From JAICMB01 sp963838885 (GTDB taxonomy: Bacteria; Acidobacteriota; Terriglobia; Bryobacterales; Bryobacteraceae), in NCBI GenBank assembly GCA_963838885.1, contig CAWITB010000048.1, positions 1 through 64,000 on the forward strand: 64,000 bases of DNA, read 5' to 3'. Shown here one piece after another: positions 18,601 through 26,387 of the stretch. How positions within the stretch are numbered: the first letter of the stretch is position 1; the number at the start of each line of letters is the position of its first letter. The notes below the pieces were generated by a model. The model worked only from the letters and a program-made list of their open reading frames with translations, was not told the DNA's origin and searched no databases. Position numbers and translations under genes: made by a program.

Positions 18601-19068
18601 GAAACGTGGCACACGGGATTCCCGTGGACCCCAGTGATCGGGCAATCGGTACAAACGCCGGGCGGACCGACGCTGTCGCCAATCCGGCCCATCGCTTATT
18701 ATGGCGGAGCCGGGCACGACCAATCGAACGCGGCCTTGGAGACGGGAAGTAATTTTCCGGCGGGCGGGGCAACGTATTTTGATATTAAAGACAGCGGCCC
18801 TCCGGGTATCGGGCGCAATTCGTGGCGCGGTCCGCATTTTTGGCAGACGGACTTGAGCTTCGCGAAGAATACGAAGCTGCCGTTCTTCTTCGGCGAATCC
18901 TCGAATCTGGAGCTGCGCGCTAATTTTTTCAATGTGTTCAATCAACTGAACCTGACGCCGTTCACCTTCAGCGGCAGTGGGACGCATCCCGATCAGACCT
19001 TCTTCGGAATGGCGCCGAGCGCGCTGGCGGGACGGATCGTGGAGCTGCAGGCGCGCTTCAGTTTTTAG
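15685..19068 (+). CDS. TonB-dependent receptor with carboxypeptidase-regulatory domain (Oar-like)
   Basis: A 1127-residue outer-membrane receptor. After a signal peptide (AAYLCLVFSSSLLYSQ) comes a carboxypeptidase-regulatory-like beta-sandwich (about 28-115: LQGTVTDTSGAVIPNATVAV, DGFYRFSGLAPGSYTLS). A plug-like region follows (NGQRLSDNDYMIDGVSVN, VLTNAYSAEWGRNSGAQISV), then a long barrel with alternating aromatic strands ending in VELQARFSF, a typical outer-membrane terminal strand. Acidobacteria carry many of these, probably for uptake of large substrates; the substrate is not inferable. Transposase debris begins just after the stop. Confidence 0.93.
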   Translation: MFFKSSARVAAAYLCLVFSSSLLYSQFGASLQGTVTDTSGAVIPNATVAVTSNETKKKQTTATSADGFYRFSGLAPGSYTLSAEAPNFQKQNIQEVLVNAEQTQGVNVTLSPGEVTESVTVTAGTAPLLQTENAQVGREITTREVESLPQFERDPYELVRLAPNVTSDMARSGSGLAVGLPNTTGPGGSNSSIFQTENQLPVSANGQRLSDNDYMIDGVSVNSLDWGGAAVVTPNQESVKQVLVLTNAYSAEWGRNSGAQISVISKNGTDQLHGSGMFHYDSPNLNAYNRYGGPGGALPVRDSNLTRQFAGSLGGPILKDKLFWFFSYEGLRQSTNGTYETWVETPQYRQAVVSLRPNSITSQIFQSAEIAPRVINVLNAPCPAAFAAGTCQQVSGGIDVGSFAGQNGQYIDPLLGGGLDGVADLEYAQIASPTSSSGNQYNGRIDFDPTPSDNIAVSMYFTHLYNLGADNSTGSRPMADVNFSPLNTAITATYNRTLSPTLLNEARANFTRFAANQVASNAGVVNFGIPRLEVQGYPISRLEFGAAQGEGTPGIFAQNTYEFRDTLSKVAGNHGLKFGFEARREQDNNSFVGASRPDYVFNGLWNLANSAPIYEGIAANPQTGGTAVSQRYLRTPYYGAFAQDDWKVRPNLTLNLGLRWEFFSPPYQKDGTIGNIVFGSNGLSNSKIVPQHELYSSEFHDFGPRLGFAWSPLGANSNLVVRGGFGIFYDRVPEALFAQAAANPPGYANYGICCGSSTNPFVGGQIAYELGASNSPFSYAPNPKLAQGINTATGSPNAGAVEIYGAQSYMPSPMVYVYSMGIEYKLPWKMAMDLGYSGSEGHHLIRLVNQNYLYPNNLGLNGGAAFSAVYIPQPDDNSNFNAGLLTLRRNYDHGLQFVFNYKWSKSLDNSSYEGPGFVTNQTYPQNNHSEWGPSDFDVTQFYTLSVLWDIPSPVKQRGFWKSVLGGWQLAPIETWHTGFPWTPVIGQSVQTPGGPTLSPIRPIAYYGGAGHDQSNAALETGSNFPAGGATYFDIKDSGPPGIGRNSWRGPHFWQTDLSFAKNTKLPFFFGESSNLELRANFFNVFNQLNLTPFTFSGSGTHPDQTFFGMAPSALAGRIVELQARFSF

Positions 19069-19084
19069 AGTAGTCTGTTCCCAC

Positions 19085-19650
19085 GATCGCGTAAGCGCTT
19101 GCTTATCCGTAATCTCCGCGATTGGCCCGACGCCCGCGCGGACCTGGAGCAGTACGGGTTGGCGCAGGATGACGCTGGCGCGAGTTGCTGAGGTCCTCTG
19201 TCGGACGAACATTTCACGGTGGACGGGACGCTGATCGAAGCTTGGGCAAGCCAGAAGAGTTTCCAAAAAAAGGACGGCGGGGACGACGATCCGGGGCAGT
19301 TTCGGGGTCAGACGCGGGGCAACGAAACCCACGAATCGAAAACCGACCCGGATGCCCAGCTGTATCGCAAGGGCAGCGGTCAGGAAGCCAAGCTGGGTTA
19401 CTTGGGGGATGTGCTGATGGAAAATCGCCAGGGGTTGATCGTGGATGCGATGCTCACTCACGCTGACGGCGTGGCGGAACGCGATGCCTGCTTACTGATG
19501 ACGTATCGACGTTGGAGGAAGAGGCGTCCACAACAGCGGAATCAGCCGATGAGCGTCGGGGCGGATAAGGCCTACGACACCCGGGACGGGGTGATCCAAA
19601 TGGCGGCGAAGCTGGCGAGCCAATCTTTGAAGCGGATCTCTAGCCCTTGC
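19085..19650 (+). mobile_element. IS5-family transposase remnant
   Basis: Frames contain the IS5-type DDE transposase middle: SDEHFTVDGTLIEAWASQKS (first catalytic Asp), GNETHESKTDPDAQLYRKG, EAKLGYLGDVLMENRQGLIV and VGADKAYDTRDGV. The N-terminal third is missing, at least one frame change occurs near 19500, and the C-terminus runs into a group II intron fragment at about 19670. No inverted repeats were identified. Clearly non-functional. Confidence 0.8.
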
Positions 19651-19689
19651 TGTTATGGGATCCGCCCGAAAAAGAGCGCTACACAGGCG

Positions 19690-20160
19690 CTGAGGGCCAA
19701 GCCGGCAACAGGGGTCACAGTTTCGTCGTGGATGCGGACATTCAGGGCTACTTTGACGGCACCGACGGAAGCATGTTGATGAAACTGGTGAAGGAGCGAA
19801 TCTCGGACCGGAGGATCTTGAAGTTAATACGCCGGTTGCTGGAAGCGAGTGGCGATGTGCCGTACGGAGTCGCAGGCGAAGGGAGCGCTTCGACGGATCG
19901 GGCTGGTAATGAGCCGGCTCGGACTGACGCTGCATCCGGCGAAGACGAAGCTGGTGGACTTAAGATGGGGAAAGGAGAGCTTTGTGTTTCTGGGCTGCAC
20001 GATTCGCAAGAGGCGGAGCATACAGCGGAACCCGCGAGCGCATTATATGCAGCGGTGGCCGTCGCCAAAGGCAATGGGAAAGTGGACGCAGTTAAGCCGT
20101 GTGCGGGAAAACCGCACGCACGGTTTGAAAGGGGTAGTTAGAAACGGACGGGCGTAAGCC
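19690..20160 (+). mobile_element. Group II intron remnant with deleted reverse transcriptase
   Basis: The first part reads like an LtrA-type reverse transcriptase (FVVDADIQGYFDGTDGSMLM, KLVKERISDRRILKLIRRLL). The second part, in another frame, reads like its later section (QAKGALRRIGLVMSRLGLTL, HPAKTKLVDLRWGKESFVFL, then RKRRSIQRNPRAHYMQRW). The palm segment that should contain the YADD catalytic motif is gone by deletion near 19850. The RNA domain V is retained just downstream (separate entry). The element lies against an IS5 remnant and 5' of a sulfatase. Confidence 0.82.
20093..20127 (+). ncRNA. Group II intron domain V hairpin
   Basis: AGCCGTGTGCGG, then GAAA, then ACCGCACGCACGGTTT folds as the catalytic domain V of a bacterial group II intron: the AGC triad at the 5' side, a long stem with a small bulge, and a GNRA tetraloop. 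Together with the reverse transcriptase fragments upstream it marks the 3' end of the intron, which should lie shortly before the sulfatase start at 20183. Confidence 0.75.
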
Positions 20161-20182
20161 GGTACCGCACTAACTTCTACCA

Positions 20183-21652
20183 ATGAACCTTTCGCGCCGC
20201 GGCTTCATCGGGAGCGCGGCAAGCGCCGGCGCGCTTGCCTCTCAATCTCCAACTGTCTCCACGTCCAAAGATAGACCGAATATCCTTTACATCATTCAGG
20301 AAGACATCGGACCGCAGCACGCCTGTTATGGCGAGCCTCTCGTTCGAACGCCGCACGTCGATCTCTTCGCCGCCCAGGGAGTCCGCTTTACCAACGCTTT
20401 CTGTAGCGGTCCCGTCTGCTCCGCGAGCCGTTCCGCATTAATGACCGGCCGTTACCAAACAAATATAGGAGCGCACCAGCACAGAACCTGGAACTGGAAC
20501 AAGAGACCGCTGCCGCCTCCGGCGCGCCACGTCTGCGAGTTCTTCCGCGGCGCCGGATACTTCACTTGTAACTTGCAGCCCGCCGATCTTAAAAAACACG
20601 GAACGGCGCGCGAGCAGATGCATGGCGCAGCCGGTTCCGGCAAGGTCGATCTCAATTTCTTCCTGAACGCTCCCGAAAAATCCAGGTTCTTCGATGGCAT
20701 CGACTGGAACCAACGCCGCCCCGGTCAGCCTTTCTTCGCCCACATAACCATTATCGAAACCCATAAAGGCGAAGGCTGGAAGATCGCCCGTGAACAGCCG
20801 AAATCGGAGCTCGTCGATCCGGATAAGTTGCAGTTAGCGTCCTATTATCCGGATAGCCCTATTGCGCGCGACGAATACGCCAATTATCTGGATGCAATTC
20901 ACCTTTCGGACGGCTATGTCGGCCAATTACTTCAGCGGCTGGAAAGAGAAGGATTGGCGAAGAATACCATCGTAGTTCTTTCAAGCGACCACGGCCCTCT
21001 GTTTCGCGGCAAACAATTCGTCTACGATGGCGGCCTTCGCATTCCGCTTATAATTCGCTTTCCCGATGGCAGGAACGCGGGCGCCGTTGACGACCAGTTA
21101 GTCAGCGGAATCGACATCGCGCCTACCTTGCTCGGCTTCGCCGGTATTCGGCCACCGGACGGCGCCATGCAAGGCCAGGATATCTTCGGACCCGGATCGA
21201 GTCCGCGCTCCTGTATCTTCGCGGCCCGCGATCGTATGGATACCTCCATCGATCGCATGCGCGCCGTCCGCACGAAACAATATAAATACATACGGAATTA
21301 TCTGCCGGCGATTCCGTATATGCAGCCGAATCGTTACAAGGAACAAAACTATCCCACCTGGAATCTGGTCAAGGAATGGAACCGGCAAGGTAAGCTCAAC
21401 CCGACGCAAGCGCTTTTTGCGGCCGAGGTCAAACCGATCGAGGAACTCTACGACATCAGTGCCGATCCCGACGAAGTGCACAACCTCGCTCTCAATCGCG
21501 CGCACAAGCAAAACCTGGATCGGTTACGATCCCTCGTGGACGGCTTCGTCAACGAGAACGATCAGCGAGTGGGATACGAAGACCCCCTCGATATCTATCG
21601 CGGATACTGGGGCCGGTTGCCGGAAGATCCAGTCGTGAAAAAAACATCGTAA
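20183..21652 (+). CDS. Sulfatase with CSASR signature, Tat-exported
   Basis: A 489-residue sulfatase, of the heparan/N-sulfoglucosamine type by general layout. It has a twin-arginine-like leader (LSRRGFIGSAASAGALA), core start PNILYIIQEDIGPQHACYG, and the nucleophile region C79-S-A-S-R83 followed by ALMTGRYQTNIGAHQHR. Then VVLSSDHGPLFRGKQ (metal site), GGLRIPLIIRFPDG, and a C-terminal ELYDISADPDEVHNLA. The signature has Ala where most Cys-type sulfatases have Pro (CxPxR); CxAxR is a known minority variant. No partner gene adjoins it: a group II intron remnant lies upstream and a transposase remnant downstream. Confidence 0.92.
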   Translation: MNLSRRGFIGSAASAGALASQSPTVSTSKDRPNILYIIQEDIGPQHACYGEPLVRTPHVDLFAAQGVRFTNAFCSGPVCSASRSALMTGRYQTNIGAHQHRTWNWNKRPLPPPARHVCEFFRGAGYFTCNLQPADLKKHGTAREQMHGAAGSGKVDLNFFLNAPEKSRFFDGIDWNQRRPGQPFFAHITIIETHKGEGWKIAREQPKSELVDPDKLQLASYYPDSPIARDEYANYLDAIHLSDGYVGQLLQRLEREGLAKNTIVVLSSDHGPLFRGKQFVYDGGLRIPLIIRFPDGRNAGAVDDQLVSGIDIAPTLLGFAGIRPPDGAMQGQDIFGPGSSPRSCIFAARDRMDTSIDRMRAVRTKQYKYIRNYLPAIPYMQPNRYKEQNYPTWNLVKEWNRQGKLNPTQALFAAEVKPIEELYDISADPDEVHNLALNRAHKQNLDRLRSLVDGFVNENDQRVGYEDPLDIYRGYWGRLPEDPVVKKTS

Positions 21653-21734
21653 CGCCGTCCACATCGCGATTCATCCGGTTCAGTACCTGGATATTCCCTT
21701 CAAACTGGACCAGGAGGTCCGGGAAAGACCCGGA
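21653..21734. other. Short intergenic spacer after the sulfatase
   Basis: Eighty-odd bases between the sulfatase stop and the start of transposase debris; no gene or clear terminator seen. Confidence 0.4.
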
Positions 21735-22230
21735 TGAGCGAGGATGTTCAGGCTGAGCTATCTGCAACTGAAGCGGCCATTACGTTCGGTTCCGCGCCCC
21801 TGGCCAATAGCCTGATCCACGGAATGCGCAAAGCGGTCAAGTCGGGCCAAGCCGCCGAGAGAGCGGAAGCGCGTTCTGGCTATCCTGCGCCAGCACTATA
21901 GCGGGGGTCCGGCGGGAGCGGTTCGGTCCGACCTCGCCGGCCGAGTTTGGAGGACGATCACGGTATCGAGTGGGATGCCGAGACGCTACCCAGGTCGATG
22001 CGGGCAGCGGCGTGCGCGCAAGCCCACTTCGGCAACTCGGTGCAGATGGACGGGAGTTTTGAGTACTGGCAATAATCGCGGCCTCGGGGGCCTGGCGACG
22101 TTCGCCGACCAAGAGACGACATGGGGGGTGGCCAATACGCTACCAGCATGGGTGAAGCAGTGTGCCGCGGGAGAGGCAGAAGGGGATTGTGCCGCTTTTG
22201 CCGTGCTGATGCAAGAAAAGGGGGATCAAA
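21735..22230 (+). mobile_element. Integrase-core (ISNCY/IS481-like) transposase remnant
   Basis: Reading across three frames gives a transposase pattern: a helix-turn-helix-like start, a segment RERKRVLAILRQHYSG, then a WDAETL box and FGNSVQMDGSF, the stretch around the first catalytic Asp of rve-type transposases. Several frameshifts and stops interrupt it, and the catalytic DDE core beyond this point is unrecognisable. The remnant ends about 100 bp before the mraZ promoter. Confidence 0.6.
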
Positions 22231-22341
22231 CGTCGGCCTCTTCCCCTGCGGCTCCTGCACCCCGAGCGGGACGCCCCAAAAGGGCGACATTTCGATTGAG
22301 GCGAAGCGAGGGATAGCTCTGATGAGCCTTGAGATATATCC

Positions 22342-22422
22342 CCACAAAGGTATTGCAATCGCCTCGTCACTGTGCCATGATCCCTTTGTGGCCTAATCGG
22401 GTCGGAAGTGGTCTGAAGTGGA
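22342..22422 (+). promoter_or_regulatory. mraZ promoter with inverted repeat and phased GTGG boxes
   Basis: TTGCAA (22353-22358), a 17-nt spacer and CATGAT (22376-22381) form a plausible sigma-70 promoter. A perfect 9-bp inverted repeat, CCACAAAGG (22342-22350) and CCTTTGTGG (22383-22391), brackets it. From 22388, GTGG, CGGG, GTGG and GTGG recur at exactly 10-bp steps (22388, 22398, 22408, 22418), and the last two sit in GAAGTGG-N3-GAAGTGG. MraZ is known to bind direct repeats of this type at one-turn spacing upstream of its own gene, so this is the likely autoregulatory operator of the dcw cluster. Confidence 0.6.
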
Positions 22423-22900
22423 AACGGAACTCAGCGCGACGCTCCAAGAGCCCCCTCGGGGCATCTATCCCGCTCGTGTTGACGAAAAAGGCCGGTTGAA
22501 GCTTCCCGTCAACTTCCAACAGTTTCTGAGCGGTTCCGGGGAACAGAAGGTGTTCATTACCAGCCTCGATATACGTACAGCTCGAATTTACCCCATATCG
22601 CTCTGGAAAGAAAACGAAAAAATTTTGGAGGACTCAACCGACGACCCCGACGGCGCCGAAGACGTAGCCTTCTTGGCCAACGATCTCGGAGCCGACTCGG
22701 AGTTGGACAGTCAGGGCAGAGTGCTGTTGCCCACCGAATTGCGGCGCATGTTGGCGCTTGAGGCCCAGCCCGTTTGGCTGGAGTGCTATCAAGGCGGCAT
22801 CAACGTTTATAACAAAGAGGTCTACGAAGGGCGTCAACGGCGCTCACGCGAGAATCTCGTGGACAAGGTCAAGACGTTCAAGAAGAAAGGTCTGCGTTAA
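22418..22900 (+). CDS. mraZ: MraZ transcriptional regulator
   Basis: First gene of the division and cell-wall cluster, 160 residues. MraZ has two tandem SpoVT-AbrB-like domains: the first is seen at IYPARVDEKGRLKLPVNF and the second around DLGADSELDSQGRVLLPTEL. Each carries the conserved DxxGR pattern that touches DNA in the ring-shaped oligomer. It represses or tunes the cluster promoter. The start is a GTG that coincides with the last 10-bp-phased box, so translation start and operator overlap. The final 20 residues are basic (RQRRSRENLVDKVKTFKKKG). Confidence 0.95.
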   Translation: METELSATLQEPPRGIYPARVDEKGRLKLPVNFQQFLSGSGEQKVFITSLDIRTARIYPISLWKENEKILEDSTDDPDGAEDVAFLANDLGADSELDSQGRVLLPTELRRMLALEAQPVWLECYQGGINVYNKEVYEGRQRRSRENLVDKVKTFKKKGLR

Positions 22901-22909
22901 CGGTCATGT

Positions 22910-23773
22910 ATGCACGTGCCCGTCATGCTCGGCGAGTCGCTGGAATACCTGGCGATACGCCCGGACGGCATCTACGTGGATGTAACGGCCGGATGGGGCG
23001 GCCATACGCGAGCCATTGCCGAGCGCTTGACCAGCGGATTTGTAATCGCCAACGACCGCGACGCGGAATCGCTGGCGGCAGCGGCAAAGAATACGGCGGA
23101 CCTGTCGCGGCGCATCCGTTTTCATCATGGCCGTTTTTCGGAGCTGCGCGCCACACTGGCGGAAGCGGGGGTCGAGCGGGTGAACGGCATCCTGGCCGAT
23201 CTCGGCGTCAGCCGTTACCAATTGACGTCGCCCGAGCGCGGATTTTCGCTGCTGGCGGACGGTCCTCTGGACATGCGCATGGATCGCAACCAGGGTTATC
23301 CGGCGGCGGACATCGTGAACACGTGGGCGGAGAAGGCCCTCGCCGATTTGATCTATCAACTGAGCGAAGAAAGGAGGTCGCGGAGAATAGCCAGAGCAAT
23401 CGTACGTGCGCGGCCGATTCAAACCACCGGGCATCTTGCTCGCGTGATCGAAGAGGCCGCGCCTCGTACGGGCCGTCTACATCCGGCCACGCAGACTTTT
23501 ATGGCTCTGCGCCTGGCGATCAACGAGGAACTAGAGGAGCTCGACAGTCTGCTCGCCATTGCGCCGCCGCTTACAGCAGCCGGCGGCCGCATCGTCATCG
23601 TCACATTCATGTCATTGGAAGACCGCAAGGTCAAGCACGCGTTTCAGGCGCTCGTCCGGGACGGACGCGCCATTTCTCTGACCAGACACGTGGTCAGGCC
23701 GAGTGAGGAAGAAATAAGGAACAATCCCCCGTCGCGAAGCGCCAAACTCCGCGCCGTGGAAATAAGAGAGTAA
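22910..23773 (+). CDS. rsmH: 16S rRNA (cytosine-1402-N4)-methyltransferase
   Basis: A 287-residue RsmH (MraW) enzyme that methylates N4 of C1402 in the ribosomal P site. Visible motifs: HVPVMLGESLEYLAI start, VDVTAGWGGHTRAI (SAM-binding loop), NDRDAESLAAA, GILADLGVSRYQLT, the GPLDMRMD motif, and ALRLAINEELEEL in the C-terminal third. The protein lacks part of the usual C-terminal tail but ends with the family-typical PPSRSAKLRAVEI. It begins 9 bp after mraZ, in the conserved mraZ-rsmH order. Confidence 0.95.
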   Translation: MHVPVMLGESLEYLAIRPDGIYVDVTAGWGGHTRAIAERLTSGFVIANDRDAESLAAAAKNTADLSRRIRFHHGRFSELRATLAEAGVERVNGILADLGVSRYQLTSPERGFSLLADGPLDMRMDRNQGYPAADIVNTWAEKALADLIYQLSEERRSRRIARAIVRARPIQTTGHLARVIEEAAPRTGRLHPATQTFMALRLAINEELEELDSLLAIAPPLTAAGGRIVIVTFMSLEDRKVKHAFQALVRDGRAISLTRHVVRPSEEEIRNNPPSRSAKLRAVEIRE

Positions 23774-23779
23774 ATCAGA

Positions 23780-24292
23780 ATGGCTACGCTGGCCCACATT
23801 TTCGACCGCTTTAACACTAGAGCAATGGAGGAGCTGGAGCAACTGGAGCCGGACCGCGGTGAAGCGTTCCGTCTGCGGATGTTTCCGAACGAAGACGTGT
23901 ATTTCTTCGTGAAACGTATCGACAACTCGCGCGTGGTACGCGAGGCCGACCCACAGACCAGGCGCGCCTGCTGGCGACTGATCGGGACCTGCTGCGCACT
24001 CGCCGTCTTCCTCACCGGAGCGCTGCTGCCTTCGGTGCAAGGGCTCCTCGCGGGCTACCGCATCCAGGCGTTACGCCAGGAGCAGCAGCGCCTGGGGATG
24101 GACCGCGCCAAGCTGGAGCTGCAGGAGACCGAGCTGCTCACAACGGATCGCCTACAGAAGCTCGCCGACTTGCAGAGATTCGTCGACCCCACCACGCCGC
24201 AAAAATATATTTACCTCGACGGTAAGCCGGAAGGCGCGTTAGCTCAGGTGAACCAGCCGGTAGCTGCCCTCCCCGTCGCGGCGAAAGAATAG
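23780..24292 (+). CDS. ftsL: Cell-division protein FtsL-like
   Basis: A 170-residue bitopic membrane protein in the ftsL position, 6 bp after rsmH. An unusually long N-terminal cytoplasmic part (about 75 residues) precedes one transmembrane helix (CCALAVFLTGALLPSVQGLL). A periplasmic coiled coil follows (RIQALRQEQQRLGMDRAKLE, then LQKLADLQRFVDP), as in FtsL/DivIC proteins that pair with FtsB and FtsQ to activate FtsWI. Sequence identity in this family is low, so the call depends on position and architecture. Confidence 0.75.
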   Translation: MATLAHIFDRFNTRAMEELEQLEPDRGEAFRLRMFPNEDVYFFVKRIDNSRVVREADPQTRRACWRLIGTCCALAVFLTGALLPSVQGLLAGYRIQALRQEQQRLGMDRAKLELQETELLTTDRLQKLADLQRFVDPTTPQKYIYLDGKPEGALAQVNQPVAALPVAAKE

Positions 24293-24349
24293 CCCGCGGC
24301 CGCGCGCGTTCCCATGCGCGGCGGAAGTGTCCAATCCGGCGAGTGAAAT

Positions 24350-26350
24350 ATGAACGACCAGGCAATCCGGCGCGTGCACCATCTGGCCCGCTTCCTCTTC
24401 TTCTGGGCCATCGTGATTCTACTTCGCCTTATTCAGCTCCAGGTCTTTCAGCACGGCGAATATCAGCGGCTGGCGCTGAAACAGCAGGAGCGGGTCGTCG
24501 AGGCGCCGGCCGCGCGCGGCAAGATCGTCGATCGTGAAAACCAGCCGCTCGCCATGAGCACCTTGGCCGATTCGGTGTGCATTAATCCGATGCGCGTCCC
24601 CGATCTCGCCGTCGCCTCTCACGTGCTCTCGAAAACGCTGCAGCTCAATGAATCCGAGCTTCTAGAGAAGATGCAGCTTGCCGCAGCGGACGAGCGCGGT
24701 TTCATGTGGGTCAAGCGCCGCGTCAGCCAGCAGGAGTCCGACGCGCTGCGCAGCCTGAAGCTCGAATGGATCGAATTCCGCGGCGAGTACACGCGCGTCT
24801 ATCCCAACGGACCTCTGGCCGCGCATGTGGTCGGCAGCGTCGATTTCGATCAGAACGGCAACGCCGGCGTCGAGCAGTCGCTCAACGACGAGCTCGCCGG
24901 GCACGACGGCGAAGTTCGCGTCACGACCGATGTCCGCCAGAACGCCTTCGATTCCCAGGTCGCCGACCGCTCCGAGGCCGGCCGCGACATTCGCCTGACT
25001 ATTGATTCGCGCATCCAGCGCGTCGCCGAGCGGGAGCTCGCCAAGTCCGTCCGCGCGCACCATTGCAAAACGGGAAGTCTGGTCGTCCTCAAGCCCGACA
25101 GCGGCGACATTCTAGCGATGGCCAGCTATCCCACATTCGATCCCAGCGTCCCCATGAAACCCGGCCAGGACATCGCCACGCGCACGAATCTTGCCATTTC
25201 GACGCCTTTCGAACCCGGCTCCGTCTTTAAAGTGATCACGTTGAGTTCGGCGCTAGAGACCACCCGGTTACGTCCCTCCACTATGATTCAGTGCGGCACT
25301 TCCATCACCCTTTTCGGCCGCACCGTCCACGACGCGCATGGCCACCCCGGCGCACTCTCGCTTGAAGACGTGCTGGTCCATTCGAGTAATATCGGCGCGA
25401 TTCGCATCGGCATGACCGTCGGCGCTCCTCATCTCTACGATTACATCCGCCGCTTCAAATTCGGCCAGCGCACCGGCATCCTTCTTCCCGGCGAATCGCC
25501 CGGCATGGTCCACAAGCTCAAGGCCTGGCAGCCGACCTCTATCGGCTCCGTTCCCATGGGCCACGAGATTATGGTCACCACGCTGCAACTGGCGCAGGCC
25601 TGCTCCATCGTCGCCAACAACGGATTCTATGTGAAGCCGCGCATCACCTTTGAGACGCCGCAGGCCCCGCCGCTCCCCGTTATCAGACCCGAAACTGCCA
25701 TCACCATGCGCCAGATGATGGAAAGCGTCGTCCTGCGCGGTACCGGCAAAAAGGCGCGCATTACGGGATACACCACCGGAGGTAAAACCGGCACCGCCCA
25801 GATCGTCGATCTCAAGACCCACACCTACACGCATCTATATAACGCCAGCTTCATGGGGTTCGCCCCCGTGAGCAATCCCAGAGTCGTCGTGGTCGTCACT
25901 ATCAACGGAGCCTCCGGCCTGGACGGATACGGAGGCCAAGCTTCGGCCCCCGTGTTCCGCGAAGTCGCCTCGACGGCGCTGCGGATGATGGACGTGCCGC
26001 CCGATATTCCCGAAGACGCGCAGCCCGAGGACCAACCGGGCAAACAAAAAATCGACATGAACGATGTCGCCATTGCCGATCTCGGCGCAACGCCCAACCT
26101 CGATCCCGATGACGCGCCGCCTGTCATTGGTCCGCAAGCGCTGGGCCCGCGGCCGGCCGCCGCCGAAACGGTCGCCTTCGGACCGCACGTCCCCGACTTC
26201 AGCGGCATGACGATGCGTGATGTGGTCGAAAAATCCTCGGAGCTGGGCATCCCCGTGGAATTTCAGGGCAGTGGTATTGTCCGCGCGCAATATCCGAGCC
26301 CCGGAAGCCCGCTGCCGCTCGGCGACCGCGTCCGCGTGGAGTTTCGCTAG
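24350..26350 (+). CDS. ftsI: Penicillin-binding protein 3 / FtsI with PASTA domain
   Basis: A 666-residue class B transpeptidase that cross-links septal peptidoglycan. One N-terminal transmembrane segment (FLFFWAIVILLRLIQLQVF), a dimerisation/pedestal domain starting EAPAARGKIVDRENQPLA, then the transpeptidase domain with S292-V-F-K295 (catalytic Ser), S345-S-N347 and K479-T-G481. A single PASTA domain occupies about 600-666 (VPDFSGMTMRDVVEKSSELG), as in PBPs that sense muropeptides. A linker of about 60 Pro/Asp-rich residues separates the two. It is followed by murE with 37 bp between. Confidence 0.94.
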   Translation: MNDQAIRRVHHLARFLFFWAIVILLRLIQLQVFQHGEYQRLALKQQERVVEAPAARGKIVDRENQPLAMSTLADSVCINPMRVPDLAVASHVLSKTLQLNESELLEKMQLAAADERGFMWVKRRVSQQESDALRSLKLEWIEFRGEYTRVYPNGPLAAHVVGSVDFDQNGNAGVEQSLNDELAGHDGEVRVTTDVRQNAFDSQVADRSEAGRDIRLTIDSRIQRVAERELAKSVRAHHCKTGSLVVLKPDSGDILAMASYPTFDPSVPMKPGQDIATRTNLAISTPFEPGSVFKVITLSSALETTRLRPSTMIQCGTSITLFGRTVHDAHGHPGALSLEDVLVHSSNIGAIRIGMTVGAPHLYDYIRRFKFGQRTGILLPGESPGMVHKLKAWQPTSIGSVPMGHEIMVTTLQLAQACSIVANNGFYVKPRITFETPQAPPLPVIRPETAITMRQMMESVVLRGTGKKARITGYTTGGKTGTAQIVDLKTHTYTHLYNASFMGFAPVSNPRVVVVVTINGASGLDGYGGQASAPVFREVASTALRMMDVPPDIPEDAQPEDQPGKQKIDMNDVAIADLGATPNLDPDDAPPVIGPQALGPRPAAAETVAFGPHVPDFSGMTMRDVVEKSSELGIPVEFQGSGIVRAQYPSPGSPLPLGDRVRVEFR

Positions 26351-26387
26351 TGTACCGTCCCGCGCGATCGGGGCCCGGAATGGAAAG

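Noticed and set aside
17731..19461. A 576-codon minus-strand open frame opposite the TonB receptor
   Set aside because: Arg/Gln/His-rich composition typical of antisense frames; the receptor barrel on the + strand is unmistakable.
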